Of a DNA stretch of 42,017 nt, positions 17,793 through 25,627 are shown in pieces; within the stretch, counting starts at the first letter, position 1; each line of letters begins with the position of its first letter. The position numbers and the translations under genes were made by a program. Source of the stretch: Verrucomicrobiota bacterium (GTDB lineage Bacteria > Verrucomicrobiota > Verrucomicrobiia > Limisphaerales > UBA1100). The notes under the pieces were generated by a model. It was not told the DNA's origin. It made no database searches and was given only the letters and a program-made list of their open reading frames with translations. Where the stretch lies: positions 1-42,017 of the forward strand of contig JAOLZA010000019.1 of NCBI GenBank assembly GCA_028343615.1, written 5' to 3'.

Positions 17793-18509
17793 CTAGTTGC
17801 GCGGCGGGATTTTTAGTTCATCGCCAATCTGCATTCGGGATGGCTTGAGGCCGGGATTGGCCGCGAGCAGTTTGGGAACGGTAATGCCATATTGGCGCGC
17901 GATGCTGGTGGGGTTGTCTCCTTGTTTCACTTTGTGCGTGTGCAGGGTTGTTGTGGTGGGTCGCGGCGGGTTAGGTACGCTGCTGCCACCTCCGGGCCGC
18001 GGCAGCGTGGTTGTGGAGTTTGTGGTAGTCGCCGGATTAGGGGTGATGCCTTTGGAAAGCAACTGATGCTTGAGCGCCGCATTTTCTGCCGCCAAATGAT
18101 TGAGCTGCGTGCGCAGTGCTTGGATCGATCGGTTTGGTTGTGATTGCGGGTTACCGAGGATTTCGCCTGCGAGATCGCTCTTCAATCCTTCGATTTGCCC
18201 GAGCACGGCCTTTTTATTTTCTGCCGCCGGTTTGAGGATGAGGTATCGTTGCAGGTGGAAAATCGCCGCCGCCGGATCATTCTTGCGTGAAAGAAACAGC
18301 ACGCCCAATTCATAATGCGCCGCTGACGAGCGAGGGTTGGCCTCGAGCGCCTTGTAAAAGGATTTCTCGGCGCCATCGTAATCCTGTTGCGTTACCATCT
18401 GCCGACCCGCCAGAAAATGCGGCTCGCGGTCTTCCGCGGTGGCATCGCTTTTCCCATCACCGCAGCCGACTAGTAGGGCTGCCAACCATGCTATTGCCCA
18501 AAGTTTCAC
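17793..18509 (-). CDS. TPR-LysM lipoprotein
   Basis: 238 residues starting at GTG. The signal peptide ends in a lipobox (LLVGC, Cys at about 16). Two to three TPR units follow (about 30-105, AHYELGVLFLSRKN), then a short coiled coil (about 128-150) and a Thr/Pro-rich linker. A C-terminal LysM domain (about 188-236; VKQGDNPTSIARQYGI, LLAANPGLKPSRMQIGDELKIP) should bind peptidoglycan glycan chains. The architecture predicts a lipid-anchored periplasmic protein bridging membrane and wall and recruiting partners through its TPRs. It lies just upstream of the ABC-exporter genes, which fits an envelope machine. Confidence 0.85.
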   Translation of the reverse strand: MKLWAIAWLAALLVGCGDGKSDATAEDREPHFLAGRQMVTQQDYDGAEKSFYKALEANPRSSAAHYELGVLFLSRKNDPAAAIFHLQRYLILKPAAENKKAVLGQIEGLKSDLAGEILGNPQSQPNRSIQALRTQLNHLAAENAALKHQLLSKGITPNPATTTNSTTTLPRPGGGSSVPNPPRPTTTTLHTHKVKQGDNPTSIARQYGITVPKLLAANPGLKPSRMQIGDELKIPPRN

Positions 18510-18561
18510 GCGCCCAACTTAACCGAACGCACGCGTGCTGGCAATGCTGGCAAATAGGCTA

Positions 18562-19518
18562 TTACGACTTATCATCGCCGTCATTGGATTCTTGAAATGG
18601 ATTGGGCTTTTTTGGTTCAGCGATTTTGCTTTCACCTCCGTCAGCGTCCATTTCCTCCTCCTCGCCTTCGAATGGGTTGGGATCGCTCACTTCGATGCGC
18701 GGTAGGAAGAAGGGCGCAAAAAATAAATACCCCCACGCTACCAAGGCCGCCAACGGCACCAGCACCAGCAACCCCATCCATGGCAACAATCCCAGAGCGT
18801 AGCAAAGAACTCCCGCCGAAAGCAGTAGGGACGCCGGCAACTGTGCCGCGGCCGCGAGCCGCCATCCACCGCCAGTGGGGCATTGGCGGTCCACATAAAA
18901 TGCTATCGAGCGCACCACCACGCCGCCCGCAATGCCCAGCGCAAGCCAGCCCAGCCACGCCAGTGCGCCCGCCGTGGCACCCAGCGCCAGCAACAGGAAC
19001 GGTCGCCGTGCGCCCCACCATGGTGCAAGTTCTTCGCGCAATAAGGGCAAATCGCCGGGCGCATATTTCAATTCAAAATAGCCGAACACCGAACCGAGCA
19101 GCCAATCCTCGCGGCGCAGTTCAATCTGCATATCGGCCAGTTGGCCTTGGCGCGCCTTGCCTTCGGGATCCACGATGAGGCAGAAATAATTGTTACGGCC
19201 AAACTGCACTGGTTTGTCATCCGGCCATACCAGAACGCCATTGCGCCAACCCGTTTCGGCGGGGAGTTGCTGCATTGCAGAATCTATCACCGGTGCCCAG
19301 TGGCGGGCGAGCACGAGCAGCACCGCGCCGCCCAGCGCGAGGGCTATCAGGAATTGCCAGCCAAGCAGGCGTCCCCAGCCGGTTTCAGCAAAAGATGCCA
19401 CGCCGCTGAAGGAGACAGGAAAGCCCTGGGAGGGCGAAGGCTTTGGCTCGACCGAAGGTTCGATGGACTCCGGAGAATTTTCCTCCGGCGGTTCGCCATT
19501 GGGCGGGGCCGGTTCCAT
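18562..19518 (-). CDS. Multi-pass membrane protein with acidic tail, unknown
   Basis: 318 residues. A Pro/Glu-rich cytosolic N-terminus (1-45) precedes a first membrane helix (about 55-72) and an extracytoplasmic domain of about 80 residues (GWRNGVLVWPDD, FCLIVDPEGKARQGQLADMQ). Three to four more helices follow (about 172-200 and 225-270). The C-terminus is strongly acidic (EGEEEEMDADGG) and ends in KKPNPFQESNDGDDKS. The motif NPF occurs twice, as DPNPFEGEEE and KKPNPFQE. No known family is recognised. It lies three bases after the DUF6941-like gene in the envelope directon. Confidence 0.7.
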   Translation of the reverse strand: MEPAPPNGEPPEENSPESIEPSVEPKPSPSQGFPVSFSGVASFAETGWGRLLGWQFLIALALGGAVLLVLARHWAPVIDSAMQQLPAETGWRNGVLVWPDDKPVQFGRNNYFCLIVDPEGKARQGQLADMQIELRREDWLLGSVFGYFELKYAPGDLPLLREELAPWWGARRPFLLLALGATAGALAWLGWLALGIAGGVVVRSIAFYVDRQCPTGGGWRLAAAAQLPASLLLSAGVLCYALGLLPWMGLLVLVPLAALVAWGYLFFAPFFLPRIEVSDPNPFEGEEEEMDADGGESKIAEPKKPNPFQESNDGDDKS

Positions 19519-19521
19519 AAA

Positions 19522-19965
19522 TTAATTTTGTTCGCTTGCGTTGGCGTCGCTGCCGCCGCCGTTTTGGTCTTGCGGCATCATTACCAATGGTAGCGGATAA
19601 CGCAGCTTGAGTACGTCGTCGACAGTCACTTCCACGTAATACACACCGGCTGCGGTGAACTCCACGTTTTGAAACAGGTGTACGTTCGTGCGGATCATGC
19701 CAGGGTTCTCCAATGAAAAGGCCAGTGCGTTTTCACGCACCACCGTAGATTGGTCGGGCGCGAGCAGCTTCACCACTTCATTGAACTCGCCCACGCCGGC
19801 GGTCCAGCGGTTGAAGCACGCTAGCTTGTTGGCCATCACCGGCACTTGCGGCACCACGATTTGGTTTAGCACGCCGATCAGGATGATGTTGCCATTGGCT
19901 TCTGGTCGGACGTCCTCGCAAATCAGCGAGCATTGGAGGTCGGGGAGAATTCGTGCGTCGGTCAT
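19522..19965 (-). CDS. DUF6941-like small protein
   Basis: 147 residues with no signal peptide or membrane segment. The N-terminal part (ARILPDLQCSLICEDVRPEANGNIILIGVLNQI) resembles the DUF6941 family, found in many bacteria next to unrelated genes and of unknown function. The body is predicted to be a compact beta sandwich (VHLFQNVEFTAAGVYYVEV), and the tail is Gly/Asn/Gln-rich. The ATG at 19965 has only an A/T-rich leader and no Shine-Dalgarno. It sits between folD and the multi-pass membrane gene with gaps of 9 and 3 bases, so it is co-transcribed. Family recognition is from memory and moderate. Confidence 0.68.
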   Translation of the reverse strand: MTDARILPDLQCSLICEDVRPEANGNIILIGVLNQIVVPQVPVMANKLACFNRWTAGVGEFNEVVKLLAPDQSTVVRENALAFSLENPGMIRTNVHLFQNVEFTAAGVYYVEVTVDDVLKLRYPLPLVMMPQDQNGGGSDANASEQN

Positions 19966-19974
19966 TTTATATAA

Positions 19975-20889
19975 TTAAATGGATTCAAGCTCAACGCCTG
20001 TCGCGCGCGCGGCGGCCCGCGCGGTGTTGCGCATGAGTAGCGCGATGGTCATCGGCCCTACGCCACCGGGGTTGGGCGTGATGAGCCCGGATACGGGCTG
20101 GACGGCTGCGAAGTCCACATCGCCCACCAGCCGCGTGCCGTTCTTGGCTTTGGGATCGGCAATACGGTTCACGCCCACGTCGATAACCGTGGCGCCGGGC
20201 TTCACCATATCCGCTTTCACAAATTCCGCCACACCGATAGCGGCGATCAATATATCCGCGCGGCTGCAATGTTCGGCGAGGTTGGCCGTGCGCGAGTGGC
20301 ACAGCGTGACGGTGGCATTGGCGTGATTCGCTTTTTGGCAAAGAATGGCGGCCATTGGTTTGCCAACAATATTGCCGCGGCCGAGGATGACGACTTCCGC
20401 GCTTTGGATGGGCACACTGCTGCGGATGAGTAGCTCGTGCACGGCGGCGGGGGTGCAGGGAACAAAGCCACCGGAATCACCCAGCAGCAGTTTGCCGACG
20501 TTGACGGGATGAAATCCATCGACGTCTTTATTAGGCGACACAGCGGCGAAGATGGTTGCTTCGTTGATGGTCGCGGGTAGCGGTGCCTGTATGAGGATGC
20601 CGTGCACGGTGGGGTTAGCGTTCAGCTCGCTGATGAGCTTGAGCAATTCCTTTTCCGAAGTGCCCTCCGGTAGCACGTGGGTGGTGGACTGAATACCGAG
20701 GCGGTCGCAGGTTTTTTCCTTCATCCCCACGTACACGCGCGACGCGGGGTCCTCGCCTAAGCGCACAAACACAAGACCCGGCGGCGTGCCCCGCTCACTC
20801 AGGGCTTCAATATGCCGGCGGGTTTCCCCGTGTATTTGCTCAGCGATAGCCCGACCATCAATTCGGTTTTCAATGGCGTCGATAGCCAC
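19975..20889 (-). CDS. folD: Methylenetetrahydrofolate dehydrogenase/cyclohydrolase
   Basis: Bifunctional cytosolic enzyme interconverting 5,10-methylene-THF and 10-formyl-THF with NADP in one-carbon metabolism. The 304-residue protein carries the catalytic YVGMK (Tyr53, Lys57) and the family signatures ILIQAPLP, KDVDGFHP, GRGNIVGKP (dinucleotide-binding) and PGGVGPMT. It starts with GTG, one base after the stop of the SH3-repeat gene, with no clear Shine-Dalgarno, so translation is probably coupled. It is slightly longer than the common 280-290 residues because of a short N-terminal extension (MAIDAIENRIDG). Confidence 0.97.
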   Translation of the reverse strand: MAIDAIENRIDGRAIAEQIHGETRRHIEALSERGTPPGLVFVRLGEDPASRVYVGMKEKTCDRLGIQSTTHVLPEGTSEKELLKLISELNANPTVHGILIQAPLPATINEATIFAAVSPNKDVDGFHPVNVGKLLLGDSGGFVPCTPAAVHELLIRSSVPIQSAEVVILGRGNIVGKPMAAILCQKANHANATVTLCHSRTANLAEHCSRADILIAAIGVAEFVKADMVKPGATVIDVGVNRIADPKAKNGTRLVGDVDFAAVQPVSGLITPNPGGVGPMTIALLMRNTARAAARATGVELESI

Positions 20890-20890
20890 G

Positions 20891-22333
20891 TTATTTGTCG
20901 GTGTCGTCAGTGGTCTTTAAGGTCTTGATGATGAGTACCGGCGTGTGCTGATTACGTGCATCCATTGCTTCCTGTCCGCTGACGAGGATGCGACGACCGA
21001 GCAGTTTTTCCATTTTCTTCTCCAACGTTGGATGTTGGGTGATGAGGAAGTTAATGGTCTTGCCGCTCTCGAGATGCTCGAGCACGTAACGCGAGGGGGC
21101 GCTTAGGCTTAGCGTGCGATGCACGATGCCCTCGCGGGTGACGATGCGAATGGGCGCACCGTTTTTGTCTAACACCGGTTTGCTGGGCGGAGGAAGGTTT
21201 GGGTTGGCCTTGGCCACTTGCACGGGCTTGGTAGGCACGGCGGGTTTCGCTGGTTCGATAGGCTTGGTAATCGCCGGTGCAGTTGGCTTGGGTGGTTTTG
21301 GGAGGATGCTGATGCCTCCGGGGGTGGTTGTACCTCCGGGGGTGCCGAAGGTTTTGGGGTCAACGGTGATGGTGGTTTCGGCGGGCACAGCTGGTGTGGC
21401 TCCGGGAACCGAAGGGGCAATGGTGCCAGGTTGTGCGGGCTGCAAAGGCAGGATGATGGGCGGTTGCGGTTGGATATCCGGCTGGGGCTGTATCGGAAGA
21501 GTCGGCACTTTAGCGACGTTGGCTACGTTACCGTTGGCGCGTTTCACGAATTGCGAGGCCACGTATACGGAGCAGTTGCTTGGGGCGAAGATTTCCAGCC
21601 ACTTACCTTTTTGCGCGCCTGTGAGGGCGACGTCTGTGCCTTGAGGCAGCTGACCGAGGACGGGGAACGCATCGCCTGCGCCGCCGCGCACGTTGAGGCG
21701 GTTGGGCTTCACACTGGCGTAGGTGTGTGGTGAGGGTTTGCCGTCGCTGCCCACGATGGTCACGATGCGTTGGTTGTGAAGAAACTGATGATGCACCCAC
21801 AAGCCGGCATCGAGTGGCACTTGCACACGATACCATTTGCGCGGCTCACCGGCCTTGGGCTCGGCGAGGGTGATTTCCTCGAGGAGATTCACCGGTTCAT
21901 TTTGGCCAAACCGAAACACGAGCTGGCTGTGCACCGTGGCCTTGCCTCGCGCGCTGACGCGTGTGCCGGTGATGACGCCCGACCCGATGGAGGCCGGTGG
22001 CGTCGGGAGTGTTAATTGAACTGGCTTGGGTGCCGCCGGAGGTTGGGTGGCGGGTGGAGTGACTGTTGGCGGCACCACGGGGGGGGTGATGCTGGGCGGC
22101 ACCAGCGGGACAGCGGGTGCGGCGGGCACTGCCGGGGTGACGGTGGGTGGAATGATTTCCGGTGAGGGCGTGGGTACAGCCGGTGTGGGGGCCGGTTGCG
22201 CAGGCGGTTTGGGCTGGCGCGTGGGTGGTGCGCCGGGGCCGACTGGAATAGGTGGCGCGGTTTGCGCGGTGAGCAGGGTGGTGGCCGCGAGTGTTAGCGC
22301 GGGGATTAAGATACGGGACGGGGTGGTTTTCAT
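20891..22333 (-). CDS. Exported proline-rich protein with SH3 (bacterial) repeats
   Basis: 480 residues with a cleavable-looking signal peptide (ALTLAATTLLTAQ, about 10-24). A Pro/Val/Ala-rich region (about 25-115) follows, then a bacterial SH3-like domain (about 118-200; RVSARGKATVHSQLVFRF). A second, more canonical SH3b domain (about 208-265) has the LNVRGGAGDAFPVLGQLPQGTDV pattern. A second Pro-rich linker (about 270-395) leads to a C-terminal domain (about 395-470; RIVTREGIVHRTLSL, YVLEHLESGKTINFL) of unknown fold. SH3b domains usually bind peptidoglycan peptides, and the Pro-rich arms suggest a protein spanning the periplasm. Its start overlaps the stop of the pseudouridine synthase by four bases. 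Confidence 0.85.
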   Translation of the reverse strand: MKTTPSRILIPALTLAATTLLTAQTAPPIPVGPGAPPTRQPKPPAQPAPTPAVPTPSPEIIPPTVTPAVPAAPAVPLVPPSITPPVVPPTVTPPATQPPAAPKPVQLTLPTPPASIGSGVITGTRVSARGKATVHSQLVFRFGQNEPVNLLEEITLAEPKAGEPRKWYRVQVPLDAGLWVHHQFLHNQRIVTIVGSDGKPSPHTYASVKPNRLNVRGGAGDAFPVLGQLPQGTDVALTGAQKGKWLEIFAPSNCSVYVASQFVKRANGNVANVAKVPTLPIQPQPDIQPQPPIILPLQPAQPGTIAPSVPGATPAVPAETTITVDPKTFGTPGGTTTPGGISILPKPPKPTAPAITKPIEPAKPAVPTKPVQVAKANPNLPPPSKPVLDKNGAPIRIVTREGIVHRTLSLSAPSRYVLEHLESGKTINFLITQHPTLEKKMEKLLGRRILVSGQEAMDARNQHTPVLIIKTLKTTDDTDK

Positions 22334-23037
22334 CGGTTCCTCAACAAGGTTTGGATTTCAGTTTCTGTTATTGTTCGCCATTTGCCGGGGGGCAACTCGC
22401 CTAATTTTATTTTTCCTATTTGCACCCGTGTCAGTCGGATGACTTTTATTTTCTGTGTCGCAAACAATCGGCGTACCTCGCGGTTTTTGCCTTCGGTGAG
22501 TTCAATTCGCACGATGCTGTGTGCGCGAGTGCTACTCACCAAAGTTGCTTTGCGAGCCCGCAACAAATCGCCCGCATCTTCCACGCCTTCGGTGAAATTC
22601 GCCAGCGCCGTTTGTGGCACGTTGCCTTTCACTTCCACTGTGTAGACCTTGGGTACGTTGTACCGCGGATGAGTCATCCGCAGTGCGAACTCGCCGTCGT
22701 TTGTGGCAAAGATCAATCCTTCACTGTCGCGGTCCAGTCGGCCCACAGGTTTCAGGTCCCAGTCCGGCGGCAACAGGTGGCCCAACAGGGGTCGTCCGCG
22801 CTCGTCTTTCCGGGTACACAAAACCCCCTTGGGTTTATGCACCGCCACATAGCGATGACTCAACGGTTGGATGGGTTTCCCGGAAACAGTCACCACGTCT
22901 TTAGCGGGATCCACTCGGGTTCCCAGCCGTGTGACCGGCCGACCATTCACCTCCACGCGCCCAGCCAGAATGATCGCCTCGCTGGCACGCCGCGAAGCGA
23001 TCCCAGCTTGAGCTAAGAATTTTTGCAGGCGCACCAT
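22330..23037 (-). CDS. Ribosomal pseudouridine synthase, RsuA/RluB/RluE family
   Basis: Converts a specific uridine in rRNA to pseudouridine. The 235-residue protein has an N-terminal S4 RNA-binding domain (about 3-48; RLQKFLAQAGIASRRASE), then the catalytic domain with GRLDRDSEGL and catalytic Asp102, and the later motif EGKNREVRRLF. Size and single S4 domain fit RluB or RsuA; which site it modifies cannot be decided. Two start codons are adjacent (TTG 23040, ATG 23037) and the ATG is preferred. It is the first gene of the minus-strand directon, so the directon's main promoter should lie in the 23038-23550 gap. Confidence 0.92.
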   Translation of the reverse strand: MVRLQKFLAQAGIASRRASEAIILAGRVEVNGRPVTRLGTRVDPAKDVVTVSGKPIQPLSHRYVAVHKPKGVLCTRKDERGRPLLGHLLPPDWDLKPVGRLDRDSEGLIFATNDGEFALRMTHPRYNVPKVYTVEVKGNVPQTALANFTEGVEDAGDLLRARKATLVSSTRAHSIVRIELTEGKNREVRRLFATQKIKVIRLTRVQIGKIKLGELPPGKWRTITETEIQTLLRNR

Positions 23038-23151
23038 CAACTGTTTTCATCCGGGCACAGAACAAATGTTCAGTGTCCAACCGGGAAACAGATGCACCTC
23101 CGGGCGAAGGCCCGTGACATCGAAGCGATAAAACGTACGACCGCTATTCGG

Positions 23152-23174
23152 AGGGCTTCGTCTTGCGAAGCCCT
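23152..23174. repeat. REP-like hairpin
   Basis: AGGGCTTCG at 23152-23160 and CGAAGCCCT at 23166-23174 form a perfect 9-base stem with a 5-base loop, followed by ACC. The right end CCCTACC is shared with hairpins at 28289-28317, 36836-36857 and 36864-36893, so this looks like one member of an interspersed family. Confidence 0.6.
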
Positions 23175-23362
23175 ACCACTCGGTCGCCCTCTTTCCATAT
23201 GCCGCGCTCCTTAAGTAGTGCCACGCGCTCAAAGCGCTTCAGCACGTTGCGCTTGGCGCCCAGCGTATTCGAAGATCGTAAACTGCGATGTCGTGACATA
23301 AATCTGTTTCCTTGTCACCCCGCCCAGCCTGTTCGTAGCGCCTTTTTCAAAACACAAGTCCT

Positions 23363-23377
23363 TGGCACGGGCGAGGC
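23363..23377 (+). promoter_or_regulatory. Sigma-54-type (-24/-12) promoter for cstA
   Basis: TGGCACG, four bases, then AGGC: both invariant doublets GG and GC are present at the exact 12-base spacing of the RpoN consensus, preceded by T and followed by ATTTTTTAT. The predicted start is near 23389, about 160 bases before the cstA ATG. The left half (TGGCACGG) is identical to the hsp20 promoter at 133-140. Only the two Ts of the -12 element differ from consensus. Confidence 0.5.
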
Positions 23378-23413
23378 ATTTTTTATAGTTGATAGCTCTC
23401 GCAAACGGCAAAA

Positions 23414-23446
23414 GTTAGTTACTAACACTGTTAACACCTGTTAACA
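23414..23446. promoter_or_regulatory. Operator-like repeat cluster before cstA
   Basis: GTTAGT-T-ACTAAC (23414-23426) is a perfect inverted repeat. It is followed by CTGTTAACA twice (23428-23436 and 23438-23446) at a ten-base period, each containing the palindrome GTTAAC. One helical turn between copies suggests cooperative binding of a dimeric regulator on one face of the DNA. The cluster lies downstream of the sigma-54-like start site and so could act as a repressor site. Confidence 0.4.
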
Positions 23447-23550
23447 ACTGAAATTTTAAAAAAATGCTACTTAAGCCTAAGCCTGTCCCGTGGATTGCTT
23501 TTTTCCCCAAAACTCCCTAGTTTTCAGCCACGCGCGCGCGCGTCATAGCC

Positions 23551-25626
23551 ATGGAAACCCTGCTCATAGCCCTGCTCGCCGGCCTCGGATTCATCGTCGC
23601 CTACCACACTTATGGCCGGTGGCTCGGGAAAAAAATATTCCGGCTCTCCGCCAGCGCTGTGTGCCCCAGCGAAAAACTCGAGGACGGTGTCGACTACGTG
23701 CCCACTTCCAAGTCGGTCGTCTTCGGCCATCACTTCACCTCCATCGCCGGCACCGGCCCTATCGTTGGCCCGGCCATTGCGGTGATGTGGGGTTGGCTGC
23801 CCGCGCTGTTGTGGGTGATATTCGGCTCCATCTTTATTGGCGCTGTTCATGACTTCGGTGCTATGGTCGTCAGCCTGCGCAACAACGGCCAAACCGTGGG
23901 CGATATTGCCGGCCGCGTGTTGAACCGGCGGGTACGCTTGTTGTTTCTTTTCATACTATTCATGGCGCTCACCATTGTGCTGGCTATCTTTGGTCTGGTC
24001 ATCGCCTCGGTGTTTCGGATGTATCCCGCCGCCATCTTTCCCTGCCTTGTGCAAATCCCCATCGCCATTGTCATCGGCGTGTTGTTGCATCGCAAGGGTG
24101 TGGGCCTGTTTCTGCCATCGCTCATCGCCTTGGGCGTGATGTATCTCACCGTCATTTATGGAAACGTGGGCGTGCTGAATACGCTCAACCAAGCGATGGC
24201 CGAATGGCCAACGATTGTCTGGGTGGCGGTGTTGCTCGTCTATTCGTACGTGGCCTCCGTGCAGCCGGTGTGGACGCTGCTGCAGCCACGTGACTACATC
24301 AACTCGCTCCAGCTCATCTCCGCGCTCGGGCTGATTGTCCTTGGCTTGGTGGCCGCCGCGTTCGGTCAGGGCTCTGTGCCCGCGCCTGGCACTGGAGCGC
24401 AGTCGCTTGAGTTTGTTGCGCCGATGGTTGATTTTCATCCGGCCGAGGCGCCGTTAATTATTCCGTTTCTTTTTATCACCATTGCCTGCGGCGCCATCAG
24501 TGGCTTTCATTGCTTGGTTAGCTCCGGCACTTCCAGCAAGCAACTCAAGAATGAAGAGGATGCCCAATTCGTCGGTTACGGCTCGATGCTCACCGAGGGG
24601 TTTCTCGCCACGCTGGTTATCCTTGCCTGCTGCGCGGGGCTGGGGATGGGGGCCAAGTTGGTTTTTCCGAAGGACGCGAAGGGCGTGGTCTTGCCCGCCA
24701 GCGTGAAGTTGGCTGATGGTCAAAAATTGGAGGTATCGCCGCGCGCCGACGGGCAGTTTGCCGTGACGGGAACGAATGGAACGGCCGGTGTGTTGGGGCC
24801 AAAAGGTGGCGGGGAATTTGCCGTAATGGGGCTGCACTATTACGGCACGGCCAACGATGCGACCGTGGTGATGACCGGCCGAACGGCGTGGAATACGCGC
24901 TACCAATCCTGGAGCAGTTCCAAGGGGTTGTCCGCAAAAGTCGGCGCGTTCGTGGATGGCGCGGCAAATTTCCTGATGTCATTGGGCTTGGGCGCCGCGG
25001 TGGCGGTGGCGTTGATGGGCGTGTTGGTGGCTTCCTTCGCCGCCACCACATTGGACACCGCCTGTCGGCTGCAGCGTTATGTGATTCAGGAATTGGCCAT
25101 CACGCTGGGCCAGACCGGTGATGATAAAAAATCGGTGGGCGGAATTTGGGCACTACTGGCCTCGAAACACGGTGCGACTTTGTTCGCGGTGGTGATTGCC
25201 GGCGCGATGGCCTCGATGAACGGGACGCCCAAGCCGTGGTCGCTGGACAACGCCGGCACGGGCGGCCTCATTCTCTGGCCGCTGTTCGGCGCCACGAACC
25301 AGTTGCTCGCTGGGCTGGCTTTTTTGGTGATTACCTTTTGGATGTGGCGGCGCAAATTGCCGGTTTGGTTTATGGTCATCCCGATGGTTTTCATGCTCAT
25401 CCTGCCGGCGTGGGCGTTGTTGTATCAACTCTTCTGGAAGGCGGTGGGCTCGGAATCCAGTTGGTGGGCAAGCCAGAATTGGCTGCTCATTTTCATCGCA
25501 CTGGCCACGCTCGCGTTGGAGGTCTGGATGATTGTCGAGGCGGTTTTAGCCTGGCCCAAGGCCAAGGGTGTGTTGGAGGAGAATGCGTTGGATCAGCAAC
25601 CGGAATCTGCTTCCACCAAGGCATAG
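23551..25626 (+). CDS. cstA: CstA-family carbon starvation / pyruvate transporter
   Basis: Inner-membrane peptide or pyruvate transporter of the CstA/BtsT family. The 691-residue protein has about 16 hydrophobic segments. It has the conserved start (YHTYGRWLGKKIFRL), the GTGPIVGPAIAVMWGWLPA segment, the VQPVWTLLQPRDYINS segment, the SGFHCLVSSGTSSKQL segment and a C-terminal GATNQLLAGLAFL motif. A hydrophilic insert of about 80 residues (about 370-450; DGQKLEVSPRADGQF, GTAGVLGPKGGGEF) between membrane segments is longer than I expect for the family. The ATG is 160 bases downstream of the sigma-54-like promoter. nadD begins one base after its stop. Confidence 0.93.
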   Translation: METLLIALLAGLGFIVAYHTYGRWLGKKIFRLSASAVCPSEKLEDGVDYVPTSKSVVFGHHFTSIAGTGPIVGPAIAVMWGWLPALLWVIFGSIFIGAVHDFGAMVVSLRNNGQTVGDIAGRVLNRRVRLLFLFILFMALTIVLAIFGLVIASVFRMYPAAIFPCLVQIPIAIVIGVLLHRKGVGLFLPSLIALGVMYLTVIYGNVGVLNTLNQAMAEWPTIVWVAVLLVYSYVASVQPVWTLLQPRDYINSLQLISALGLIVLGLVAAAFGQGSVPAPGTGAQSLEFVAPMVDFHPAEAPLIIPFLFITIACGAISGFHCLVSSGTSSKQLKNEEDAQFVGYGSMLTEGFLATLVILACCAGLGMGAKLVFPKDAKGVVLPASVKLADGQKLEVSPRADGQFAVTGTNGTAGVLGPKGGGEFAVMGLHYYGTANDATVVMTGRTAWNTRYQSWSSSKGLSAKVGAFVDGAANFLMSLGLGAAVAVALMGVLVASFAATTLDTACRLQRYVIQELAITLGQTGDDKKSVGGIWALLASKHGATLFAVVIAGAMASMNGTPKPWSLDNAGTGGLILWPLFGATNQLLAGLAFLVITFWMWRRKLPVWFMVIPMVFMLILPAWALLYQLFWKAVGSESSWWASQNWLLIFIALATLALEVWMIVEAVLAWPKAKGVLEENALDQQPESASTKA

Positions 25627-25627
25627 C

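Larger units (their letters stand above)
23038..23550. other. 513-base gap between divergent directons
   Basis: No credible gene: the short open frames lack start signals and family resemblance. The gap holds a REP-like hairpin (23152-23174), a sigma-54-like promoter facing cstA (23363-23377) and a cluster of GTTA/TAAC repeats (23414-23446). The promoter of the minus-strand directon must also be here, but I could not place it confidently. Confidence 0.7.

Noticed and set aside
23163-23444. 93-codon open frame in the gap before cstA
   Set aside because: Low-complexity composition, no ribosome-binding site, and it runs through the REP-like hairpin and the promoter region.
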